Made by a program: the position numbers and the translations under genes. From positions 2,305,255 to 2,369,254 of the forward strand of contig NZ_CP110383.1 in assembly GCF_026015965.1 (NCBI RefSeq): 64,000 nt of DNA, read 5' to 3'. The number at the start of each line of letters is the position of its first letter. Within the stretch, counting starts at the first letter, position 1. The DNA is from Selenomonas sputigena (GTDB lineage: Bacteria > Bacillota > Negativicutes > Selenomonadales > Selenomonadaceae). The notes beneath the pieces were generated by a model. The model was given only the letters and a program-made list of their open reading frames with translations, did not search any database and had not been told where the DNA came from. Of this stretch, positions 18,306 to 25,835 are shown one piece after another.

Positions 18306-18808
18306 TGAAGATGCTTGAAAAATATGCGCTTCTTATTGGGGATATATGTATGGATGGTCAAACGGGCAAGAAGAAATTGCAAAAACTTATGTATTTAATT
18401 GAGCGAAAAGGTGTTCGGTTAGATTTGCGATATACTATTCACTTCTTTGGGCCGTATAGTTCAAGACTGGATCAAGCTGTTCATATTCTTGAAAATGAAG
18501 ATCGTTTAATCATAGATACATCGGGAAAGACGCACCGGATCATCATGAAGGGGTCGGTGCAGGGGAACCTTCTGGAAAAGGAAGAGAATTTCGTTAATGA
18601 AGTACGGGATGTTTTTTTTGATAAATCTCCAAGAGAGTTAGAAGCATTAACAACAATAGATTATGTTGCAACGTTTTTGTTGCATGGAAAAGCGACGAAA
18701 AAAAGTGTGATTGATCAGGTGCGGCGCATAAAGGGCAAAAAGTTTTCGCGTGAGGATTTGGAACAAGATTATGATTTCCTTATAGAGCAAGGATATATTT
18801 CTGCGTAG
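18302..18808 (+). CDS. YwgA-family protein, partner of the HD phosphohydrolase
   Basis: This 168-residue protein opens with a segment like GKKKLQKLMYLIERKGVRLD, followed by FFGPYSSRLDQAV, as in YwgA and the related Panacea/SocA-type adaptors (helical, winged-helix-like). It starts at the stop of the HD gene (ATGATGA) with GGGGAGG upstream, so the two are translationally coupled. Panacea-like proteins often act as antitoxins or adaptors; pairing with an HD hydrolase suggests control of that enzyme. This functional reading is inference; the family assignment rests on motif memory and on the gene pair. Confidence 0.65.
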   Translation: MMKMLEKYALLIGDICMDGQTGKKKLQKLMYLIERKGVRLDLRYTIHFFGPYSSRLDQAVHILENEDRLIIDTSGKTHRIIMKGSVQGNLLEKEENFVNEVRDVFFDKSPRELEALTTIDYVATFLLHGKATKKSVIDQVRRIKGKKFSREDLEQDYDFLIEQGYISA

Positions 18809-18830
18809 TGATTTTAGGAGGAGCAAGCAC

Positions 18831-20027
18831 ATGGAAAAGATCGGTGTAGGATATGCGTATGTCAGCGATGCTGAGAAACGTTATGTGAATGAGGCTTTAG
18901 ATTCTGGGCGGCTTTCGCAAGGAAAGATGGTTCATAAGTTCGAAAAAGAGTTCGCACGACTTCATGACCAAAAGTATGGTGTTGCCTGCAATAGTGGAAC
19001 GTCTGCCTTGCATGTTTGTTTGGAGGCAATGAAAGAAGTCTATGGCTGGGAAGACGGCAGCGAAGTTCTCGTTCCGGCGATTACTTTCATTGCGACATCG
19101 AATGCTTGCATTCACGCGGGTTTGAAGCCTGTGTTTGTGGATGTGGATCCGATTTCTTATAACATGGATGCTTCTAAGATGGAAGAACGTATCACGGATC
19201 GGACGGTCGCAGCGATTCCGGTGCATACATTCGGACAGCCGTGTGAGATGGATGCAATCATGGCTGTGACGGAAAAGTATGGTTTGCGTGTTTTGGAAGA
19301 CTGTGCAGAAGCACACTTTGCAACGTACAAGGGGAAAAAAATCGGCAGTTTCGGCGATATGGCAGCATTCAGTACGTATGTTGCGCATACGATCACGACG
19401 GGAATCGGCGGCGTCATTACGACGAATAATCTTACGTTGACGGAGATTTCCCGTTCGCTCATCGCACATGGACGTGCCTGCACTTGCGAGACTTGCTTGG
19501 CGTCTGATCCCAGGCAGGTCTGCAAATTGCGCATGCAGACGGAGATGGATAAACGCTTCATGATGGTTCGCATGGGATACAGCTATCGTATCGGTGAGCT
19601 GGAAGGCGCGTTGGGGCTTGGTCAGCTTGAGAATCGCGATCTCATTATGAATACGCGCAAGGAGAACGCGCATTATCTCAGCGAGGGTTTACAGGGAACA
19701 GAGAAGTATCTGCAACTTCCTGAATATCCGGATTATGTCGATCACTCGTTTATGATGTATCCGATTGTTATAAAGAAAGACGCTCCTTTCACGCGCGATG
19801 AGTTTACGCATTTCTTGGAGAAAAACAATATCGAGACCCGTCCCATGCTCCCGTTGCTGAATCAGCCGGTTTATCGGAAGCTGTTTGGCGATATCGAGAG
19901 CGATTACCCCGTTGCCGAGTGGTTGGATCATTATGGGCTTTATGTGGGCTGTCATCATGGGTTGAACAAGGAGCAGCTGGATAAGATTGTGGCGACAATT
20001 AAAGAGTTTTTGCAGGATAAGGTATAA
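18831..20027 (+). CDS. DegT-fold sugar 3-dehydratase with His at the PLP-Lys site and a Cys4 (Fe-S) motif
   Basis: The protein has 398 residues. The fold is that of DegT/StrS aminotransferases (opening SDAEKRYVNEALDSGRLSQG; D157 in LEDCAEAH for PLP). The internal-aldimine lysine is replaced by His186 in AFSTYVAHTITTGIGG, aligned with the Lys of FSFHAVKNFTT in the first aminotransferase. Just after it come C217, C219, C222 and C231 (C-x-C-x2-C-x8-C), close to the C-x-C-x2-C-x7-C [2Fe-2S] motif of CDP-4-keto-6-deoxyglucose 3-dehydrase (RfbH/E1). ColD, the GDP-sugar version, has the His but no cluster. With gmd upstream the likely substrate is GDP-4-keto-6-deoxy-mannose. No obvious E3 reductase is nearby. 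Confidence 0.82.
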   Translation: MEKIGVGYAYVSDAEKRYVNEALDSGRLSQGKMVHKFEKEFARLHDQKYGVACNSGTSALHVCLEAMKEVYGWEDGSEVLVPAITFIATSNACIHAGLKPVFVDVDPISYNMDASKMEERITDRTVAAIPVHTFGQPCEMDAIMAVTEKYGLRVLEDCAEAHFATYKGKKIGSFGDMAAFSTYVAHTITTGIGGVITTNNLTLTEISRSLIAHGRACTCETCLASDPRQVCKLRMQTEMDKRFMMVRMGYSYRIGELEGALGLGQLENRDLIMNTRKENAHYLSEGLQGTEKYLQLPEYPDYVDHSFMMYPIVIKKDAPFTRDEFTHFLEKNNIETRPMLPLLNQPVYRKLFGDIESDYPVAEWLDHYGLYVGCHHGLNKEQLDKIVATIKEFLQDKV

Positions 20028-20037
20028 ACTTTCAGGA

Positions 20038-20190
20038 CACATGTTCAGCCGTCACGCGAAGCGACATGCGTTGCTTCGCGCCCATTTCCTGCAACAGTTT
20101 CATCAAGGCGGCACGTCCTCACGCCTTACAGAAGCCTAGCCAATCGGTCTGCGCCTTCGGCTTGACCTCTTGGGGCTTCATGGTAAAATG
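20038..20190 (+). repeat. Dispersed repeat, copy 2
   Basis: This copy fills the gap between the 3-dehydratase and abiH genes. The left part has ATGTTCAGCCG (shared with copy 1) and an 8-bp inverted repeat (CGCGAAGC at 20055-20062, GCTTCGCG at 20073-20080). The right part is the conserved core CTTACAGAAGCCTAGCCAAT ... GGCTTGACCTCTTGGGGCTTCAT. Read in one frame the core gives LQKPSQSVCAFGLTSWGF, matching copies 3 and 4. Confidence 0.85.
20162..20189 (+). promoter_or_regulatory. Sigma-70-like promoter inside repeat copy 2
   Basis: TTGACC, a 16-nt spacer, then TAAAAT. The -35 lies in the conserved repeat core and the -10 at its right edge. It points at abiH, about 65 nt downstream, so the repeat may supply that gene's promoter. 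Confidence 0.5.
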
Positions 20191-20192
20191 AA

Positions 20193-20229
20193 GAATACGG
20201 GAAGCCTCTGTGAAGGTTTCCCGTATTTC
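20193..20229 (+). other. Leader hairpin before abiH
   Basis: GAATACGGGAAGCC pairs with GGTTTCCCGTATTTC across an 8-nt loop, with one G-T wobble. It would sit at the very 5' end of a transcript from the repeat-borne promoter. No T-run follows on the + strand, so an attenuator or 5' stabiliser is as likely as a terminator. Confidence 0.6.
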
Positions 20230-20255
20230 AGCATATCAAATTTGGGAGAAAAATG

Positions 20256-21476
20256 ATGAATATTCTTGTTATAGGAAATGGCTTTGATATCGAATATGGT
20301 ATTCCGAGTAGTTATAAGAATTTTTTGGATTTCGTTGATATTTTTAAGAACGTTTATTGTCGTAGAGAGACAATAGAGAAACTTAATAAGGCGGAGCGAA
20401 AAGCTTTTTTTACACAAAAATTAGAAGAAATATCAAAAATATATAGAGATATTTTCGGACTATGGAATACTAACGAATCTATCGACCCCTTATTTCGTGA
20501 GTTCTATGATATGATAAGTGATAACTATTGGATCAATTATTTTATTGATCCAATAGCTAGACTTGAAGGAAAAAGTAACTGGGTGGACATTGAAGCTGAG
20601 ATCTTACATGTTATACAAACATTGACTGAAAAACGAGAATTTATTATGCAATCAGGTTTTGATGCAACTGCCATGCGTAACCTGAACAAGAAGGATAAAA
20701 AATTCCTGCCCCTTTTTATGGAGAGCGTGATGAATGGATGGAGTGAGACGGGCGGAAAAGTAGAAAGAAAACAACAAATGAGCTATTGGCATCAGATGAA
20801 AGTCGTACTACAGGATGATTTTTCTAAGCTGGTTCGAGCATTAGAGTTATATATCAATTACTTCATAGATTTTGATAAAGTGAATAAGAGAAATATTTTT
20901 GATGGGATTGAATTTGATTATCTTATAACCTTTAATTACACAAATACATATCGAACTCTATATAACCGCACAATCTCTCAAGATTTTATTCATGGACAAG
21001 CTCAAGCAAATCGCAATAAGGAAGACAGTAATGTAGTTTTAGGAATTGAAGAATTCCTCGATGAAGGTCAAAAGGACAGAGATATAGAGTTTATTGGGTA
21101 TAGAAAATATTATCAACGTATTGTAAAACACTGTGATTTTTCCTATAGAACAGTATTAAATAAACCGCAGAATTCACTTAGCATATGGTTTTTTGGGCAT
21201 TCGCTTGCCTTATCAGATAAAGATATTCTTATCAATTTACTCCCTAGTTCGAATTTAGCATCTCAATTTTCTAAAACACCTAAAAATAATGTGCAAAAGG
21301 CTTACATCTGTTATTATAATCAGCAGACATTGGAGCAACAAGTTGTAAATTTAGTTCAAATTTTAGGACAGGACGCCTTAAATGATTTGGTTTGTGGTGC
21401 AAATCCTAAAATTGAATTTGTTTTTCAAGGTGACTTTAAGAGAAAACGAACGATAGCCATGAATGCGGAAAGGTAG
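20256..21476 (+). CDS. AbiH-family phage abortive-infection protein
   Basis: This 406-residue protein opens with MNILVIGNGFDIEYGIPSSY and FLDFVD, the hallmark N terminus of AbiH-family proteins, in which an IGNGFD motif is followed by a helical body. Members are known from lactococcal abortive infection; their biochemical action is not established. The gene is AT-rich compared with its neighbours manC and the 3-dehydratase gene, which suggests acquisition. It interrupts a set of GDP-mannose genes. The ATG at 20256 is preferred (GGGAG 7 nt upstream); the ATG at 20253 is adjacent. Confidence 0.82.
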   Translation: MNILVIGNGFDIEYGIPSSYKNFLDFVDIFKNVYCRRETIEKLNKAERKAFFTQKLEEISKIYRDIFGLWNTNESIDPLFREFYDMISDNYWINYFIDPIARLEGKSNWVDIEAEILHVIQTLTEKREFIMQSGFDATAMRNLNKKDKKFLPLFMESVMNGWSETGGKVERKQQMSYWHQMKVVLQDDFSKLVRALELYINYFIDFDKVNKRNIFDGIEFDYLITFNYTNTYRTLYNRTISQDFIHGQAQANRNKEDSNVVLGIEEFLDEGQKDRDIEFIGYRKYYQRIVKHCDFSYRTVLNKPQNSLSIWFFGHSLALSDKDILINLLPSSNLASQFSKTPKNNVQKAYICYYNQQTLEQQVVNLVQILGQDALNDLVCGANPKIEFVFQGDFKRKRTIAMNAER

Positions 21477-21477
21477 A

Positions 21478-22812
21478 ATGGGATATAGTATGCAGATAGT
21501 ATTACTTTCAGGTGGAGCTGGGAAACGGCTATGGCCTCTGTCCAATGATCTTTATTCTAAACAATTTCTCCGCATCTTGAGACGCGAGGATGGGACGCTG
21601 GAGTCGATGATTCAGCGTGTTTGCCGTCAAGTGCAGTGCGCCGCGCCGGATACGCCCATCACCGTTGCGACAGGTCGCGAGCAAGTCTCGTTGATTCGCC
21701 GCCAGCTTGGTTCTGGGGTGAACATTTCGGTGGAACCGTGCCGGCGTGATACGTTTCCTGCGATAGCGTTGGTGTCTGCCTATCTGCATGAAGTGCGCGG
21801 TATTCCTCTCGATGAGGCTGTAGCGATTTGTCCTGCCGATCCTTATGTCGATGAGGGATATTTTCGTGCCGTTGTGCAGTTGCTCGAAGAAGCCGAGAGG
21901 GAAGGTTCTGCGAATCTTGTCTTGATGGGAATCGAGCCGACGTATCCGAGCGAGAAGTATGGTTATATCATGCCTGTTTCGCAAGAGCCGCAGAGTATGG
22001 TGCAGTCGTTCAAAGAGAAGCCGGATAAGGAGAAGGCTGCAGAATACATCGAACAAGGCGCTTTGTGGAATAGCGGCATTTTCGCGTTCAAGCTTGGCTA
22101 TGCGCTCGATAAGGCTCGTGAATTGCTGAACTATACGGATTACGAGGATCTTTTCAATCGCTATGAAGAGCTTTCCAAGATCAGCTTTGATTATGCTGTG
22201 GTCGAGAAAGAGAAAAATATTGCAGTTCAGCGCTACAGTGGCACTTGGCTTGATATAGGCACGTGGAACACGCTTGCTGAGGTGATGCCAGAGCATACGA
22301 TTGGTCGCGTCACGATGGATGAGACTTGCAGGAATGCTCATGTCGTGAATACGTTGCCGATGCCCATCCTTTGCATGGGATTGAAGGATGTCGTGGTGGC
22401 AGCGAGCCCGGAAGGCATCCTCGTTTCGGACAAGGAGCGATCCAGCGCAATGAAGCCTTATGCAGAGCGACTTCATACGCCAGTGATGTATACGGAAAAG
22501 TCATGGGGCGAGTTTCAGATCATCGATGCAGAGACGGAGAGTTTGACCATCAAGATTACACTGAGTCCAGGACGCTCGCTCACCTATCATTTGCACGAGC
22601 GCCGCGATGAAACGTGGACGGTGATTGAAGGCCGTGGCTGGGTGAAACTCGACGGTAATGAGTTCGCTGTTGCTGAGGGGCAAACGGTGCGTATACCTAG
22701 GGGGTCTTTTCATACGATACGGGCAGAGACGCTGCTGAAGGTGATGGAGATTCAGACGGGTGAGGATATTGATGCGGAGGATAAGATTGTGTGGGGCGGC
22801 GAAATATGGTGA
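21478..22812 (+). CDS. manC: Mannose-1-phosphate guanylyltransferase / mannose-6-phosphate isomerase (type II)
   Basis: This 444-residue bifunctional-type enzyme has an N-terminal nucleotidyltransferase (VLLSGGAGKRLWPLSN followed by KQFLRIL, and FKEKPDKEKA in the sugar-binding region), the LWNSGIFAFK segment, and a C-terminal cupin (LTYHLHERRDETWTVIEGRG) of the phosphomannose isomerase type. It makes GDP-mannose for gmd. The ATG at 21478 has GGAAAGGT just upstream and follows the abiH stop by one base, so it is probably co-transcribed with it. Confidence 0.93.
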   Translation: MGYSMQIVLLSGGAGKRLWPLSNDLYSKQFLRILRREDGTLESMIQRVCRQVQCAAPDTPITVATGREQVSLIRRQLGSGVNISVEPCRRDTFPAIALVSAYLHEVRGIPLDEAVAICPADPYVDEGYFRAVVQLLEEAEREGSANLVLMGIEPTYPSEKYGYIMPVSQEPQSMVQSFKEKPDKEKAAEYIEQGALWNSGIFAFKLGYALDKARELLNYTDYEDLFNRYEELSKISFDYAVVEKEKNIAVQRYSGTWLDIGTWNTLAEVMPEHTIGRVTMDETCRNAHVVNTLPMPILCMGLKDVVVAASPEGILVSDKERSSAMKPYAERLHTPVMYTEKSWGEFQIIDAETESLTIKITLSPGRSLTYHLHERRDETWTVIEGRGWVKLDGNEFAVAEGQTVRIPRGSFHTIRAETLLKVMEIQTGEDIDAEDKIVWGGEIW

Positions 22813-22842
22813 AGTGGATATTACTCACTGGGAGGTTTTGTT

Positions 22843-24627
22843 ATGTCTGATTTGCTTATTAGAAATGAACCGATTCAGGCAGTATTTAGTTGGTATATGA
22901 ATGAAAAATTTTGGGTTAATAGAAAGTACCAGCGAAAACTGGTATGGACATTAGCAGAGAAAAGCAAGTTTATAAATTCGATCATGCGCTCTTATCCGGT
23001 ACCATTATTTTTATTGGCTGAAACAAGTCAATGTAATGAACAGGGGTATGAAATTATTGATGGGATGCAGAGGTTAGAGGCTGTTTTTAGTTTTTTGAGA
23101 GGAGATTATAGTGTTACTCTAGATGGAGAAAATGGTTTTTTTGACTTGTCTACAATGGCAGAAACGAAGGCCTTATTGGATAGTAATGAGATACAGCAAA
23201 ATACACCTGTTCTGTCACGAAAAATGTGTGTAGATTTGGCAAATTACCAAATCCCTTTGTCTATAACAAGGTTTCAAGAAGAAGAGGTAGAAGAGATTTT
23301 TAGAAGAATAAATGCAACAGGGAGATTACTTTCTCATCAAGATTTGCGTCAAGCAGGAGCGACCGAATATTTTTCTGAGTTGGTCAGGAAAATATCCAGT
23401 CAGATAAGACGTGACACTTCACCTTCGGATAGACTTCCTTTATCAAAGATGAGAGAAATCAGTCTTTCATCTTCAAAATTGCCGTATGGAATTAATCTGA
23501 AAGATGTTTTTTGGGTCAGACAGCAAATTATTACTGTTAATAATATGCGATTGTCTAGAGATGAAGAATTAATCAGTTACTTGTTAATGTACATATTGTT
23601 AGGAGACAAAATAGACCCGACCGCAAAAAATCTAGATGAGATTTATGGAGCTGAAAATAATTCAAAAAACATTATAAATGATATTGCTGTTGTTGTTGAG
23701 CGAGAAGGTGAGAAAGAAATTATTGAGCGATTTATTAAGGTTTTTGATGAATTTGAAAGAGTTTTGGAAAAGTCTAATCGATCATTTAGTTGGTTGGTGT
23801 TTGGAGATGAATCACATGCAAAAGTGAGAACTTTTCAAGTTGTATTTTTAGCTTTTTATAAATTGTTGACCAATGGAAAAATTCTAGTAAGTATAGATAG
23901 ACTGATTGAGCAACTATCAGGAATTGGAAAGCGTGAATTCAACAATATATCTTCTAGAAAATGGACGGCAAAATATAGAAATGAAAAAATAAATGCAATA
24001 GAGGGGATTATAAAGGATTGCTTTATGGACTCAGAACAGAGTAATCCTGCAGTTGATAATTGGGTAAGTAAACTGGAAAATATTCTTATGCAATCTAAAA
24101 TAGAACAACAACTTTTTGATTTTAAGGTGGGGGTGTATGATTTTTGTTCTAGAAAATATAATGAGCAATGTATAAGGAAATGTGTAAAAACCTTGACTGC
24201 AATGGCTAACATGAAAAAAAACACGACGGGATATATTCTTCTTGGTGTTGCAGATGATAAAAAAGATGCGGATAAGCACAAGAAACTATACGGAACAAAA
24301 CCAAAGTCGTTTAATAATTTTTTTATAGTTGGAGTTGATGGAGAAGTAGAAAAATATCATAAAAGTATGGATGAATACTATAATAGAATTAAGCAAGTTA
24401 TAGAGAAAGAACCTGTTGATGATTATATTATCTCATATATTACTAGAAATATGAGATTAGTTAACTATTATGATAGAAGCATTGTGGTTCTATCTTTGCA
24501 ATCAAAGGATAAACCTTTGCTATATGATCAAAAGTATTATGAGAGGCGTGGAGCCAATAATCACAGACTTGATGTAAACGAAGTATCTCCTCCTTATATG
24601 GCGGACTTGTTTTCACGCTTCCAGTAA
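22843..24627 (+). CDS. DUF262 protein with C-terminal AlbA_2 (Schlafen-like) domain
   Basis: The protein has 594 residues. The N-terminal 370 residues match DUF262 (ParB/GmrS-like NTPase): RKYQRKLVWT, VPLFLLAE, then the DGQQR-type motif as DGMQRLEAVFSFL (D73-R77) and FRRINATGRLLSHQDLR. The C-terminal part (about 435-594) fits the AlbA_2/Schlafen-type nucleic-acid-binding domain, with TLTAMANMKKNTTGYILLGVAD and a late ERRGANNHRLDV. It lacks the GmrD-type HNH (DUF1524) half. DUF262 proteins are common in anti-phage systems; here the effector would be the AlbA_2 part. It is AT-rich and stands at the left edge of the defence island. Confidence 0.75.
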   Translation: MSDLLIRNEPIQAVFSWYMNEKFWVNRKYQRKLVWTLAEKSKFINSIMRSYPVPLFLLAETSQCNEQGYEIIDGMQRLEAVFSFLRGDYSVTLDGENGFFDLSTMAETKALLDSNEIQQNTPVLSRKMCVDLANYQIPLSITRFQEEEVEEIFRRINATGRLLSHQDLRQAGATEYFSELVRKISSQIRRDTSPSDRLPLSKMREISLSSSKLPYGINLKDVFWVRQQIITVNNMRLSRDEELISYLLMYILLGDKIDPTAKNLDEIYGAENNSKNIINDIAVVVEREGEKEIIERFIKVFDEFERVLEKSNRSFSWLVFGDESHAKVRTFQVVFLAFYKLLTNGKILVSIDRLIEQLSGIGKREFNNISSRKWTAKYRNEKINAIEGIIKDCFMDSEQSNPAVDNWVSKLENILMQSKIEQQLFDFKVGVYDFCSRKYNEQCIRKCVKTLTAMANMKKNTTGYILLGVADDKKDADKHKKLYGTKPKSFNNFFIVGVDGEVEKYHKSMDEYYNRIKQVIEKEPVDDYIISYITRNMRLVNYYDRSIVVLSLQSKDKPLLYDQKYYERRGANNHRLDVNEVSPPYMADLFSRFQ

Positions 24628-24828
24628 TTACTATCTGTTCAAAAGAATGATATCAAATCCATGAGATATCATCAGAACTTGTGGGTAAATATGATGGACA
24701 GGCGACTCTATATTCTCATGGTAGACGGACATCAATATTAGAATACTGAAGTAGAATCATGTCAATCATGTTGTCGATATTTCTAAATCCATATGCCACA
24801 TGTCAGGATTTAATATACCATTGTTTAT
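24628..24828. other. Non-coding stretch before the IS remnant
   Basis: No gene was recognised. One weak hairpin (ATGATATC / GATATCAT, 24647-24672) follows the DUF262 gene without a T-run. The rest is AT-rich DNA without clear signals. Confidence 0.4.
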
Positions 24829-25470
24829 ATGGGTGCATCCTTTGAGCAGATTCAAAGTGGTGTTCATTCTCTTGATTATCATGATTGTTGCGAAATCAGG
24901 CAGACAAAAGCTGCTAGTGAATTGGAGATTTCAAAAAGCACCATGTACACGTGGAAATGTGTGCACCGTATGGGATATTTTGATCTTATACACGGCACAC
25001 AAACACCCACGAGTGCTATTATGTCTCTGTATGAAGAAATCTCCCAGCTTCGTGCACAATTCAAAGCGCAGGATAAAGAGATTCGGCGACTAAAGAAAGA
25101 GAACGACTTCCTGGAAGACACAAGCGCTTTTTTGCTGCTAGCCGTTTGAAGTCAACAAAAACGAACGTATGAAATTCATTGTGCTCAAGACTTCTGATGG
25201 CGCAATCAAAGGCAACATCAGCCTCTATTGCAAGATTCTCGATGTCACGAGGCAGGAATTCTATCAGTACTTGTCAAACGAAGATCGTTCGTGGAAATAT
25301 CAGGCGCTAGTCGATGCCATGATGCAGATTCATGCGGGGGATGAATGTAATGACACCTACGGAAGAATCCTCATGTGGTAAGCACTCAAAATTAAGCAAG
25401 AAGTTGGCAACTTTATTTGTAAAACATCGAAGGCAGTACTTCGCAGCATGAAGCGGGTGTCGGCAAAAGG
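24829..25470 (+). pseudogene. Decayed IS3-family element (orfA and start of orfB)
   Basis: The first part encodes an IS3-type OrfA: a helix-turn-helix stretch (RQTKAASELEISKSTMYTWK) and a leucine-zipper-like coil (EIRRLKKENDFLEDTSAF). One T appears lost in the T-run near 25128: restoring it gives the usual SAFFAASRLK ending that overlaps the next start (ATGA at 25169). OrfB then begins like an IS3 transposase (SLYCKILDVTRQEFYQYL) but stops at 25381 (YGRILMW then stop), and similarity fades near 25470. No DDE residues and no clear terminal repeats were found. Confidence 0.75.
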
Positions 25471-25662
25471 GCGAAGCCTTTACCGCGTATTGCTCGTTCT
25501 CTCCGAGAGTTTAAAGATCACTTTGAAGAGCAGGACGGATTTTTTTGGTTAAACAGCGCATAGCTGAGCTTGTTGATACGGGTTTCAAGGAATTCTGCGG
25601 ATTTTTTGCATGCGAAGTTTGAGAAAGCACTATGACGCTCTTATCTCAACATCTCCCATAAC

Positions 25663-25691
25663 TTGCCTGTTAGGAGGATACCTGTTATACT
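25663..25691 (+). promoter_or_regulatory. Sigma-70-type promoter of the defence operon
   Basis: TTGCCT, a 17-nt spacer, then TATACT, with an extended -10 TG one base upstream (TGTTATACT). It lies 145 nt before the start of the NERD-UvrD gene, beyond the IS3 remnant, and nothing else is encoded between. It is the best candidate to drive the whole 25.8-42.1 kb gene set. Confidence 0.65.
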
Positions 25692-25835
25692 CTAATATAT
25701 GAGAAGTATTTAATGGCCTATACTGCATAGAGGTTAGCCGACTTTGATGTGTTTTCCATCAGAAAGACAGCCATCCGTCTAATTTGGAGAAGAGTGTGAA
25801 TATCATGATATACGCAAAGGGTTAGGAGAACAGCC

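Noticed and set aside
24628-25835. Integrase, attachment sites or tRNA boundary for the defence island
   Set aside because: None found; only a decayed IS3 element is present, so no integrative-element claim is made.
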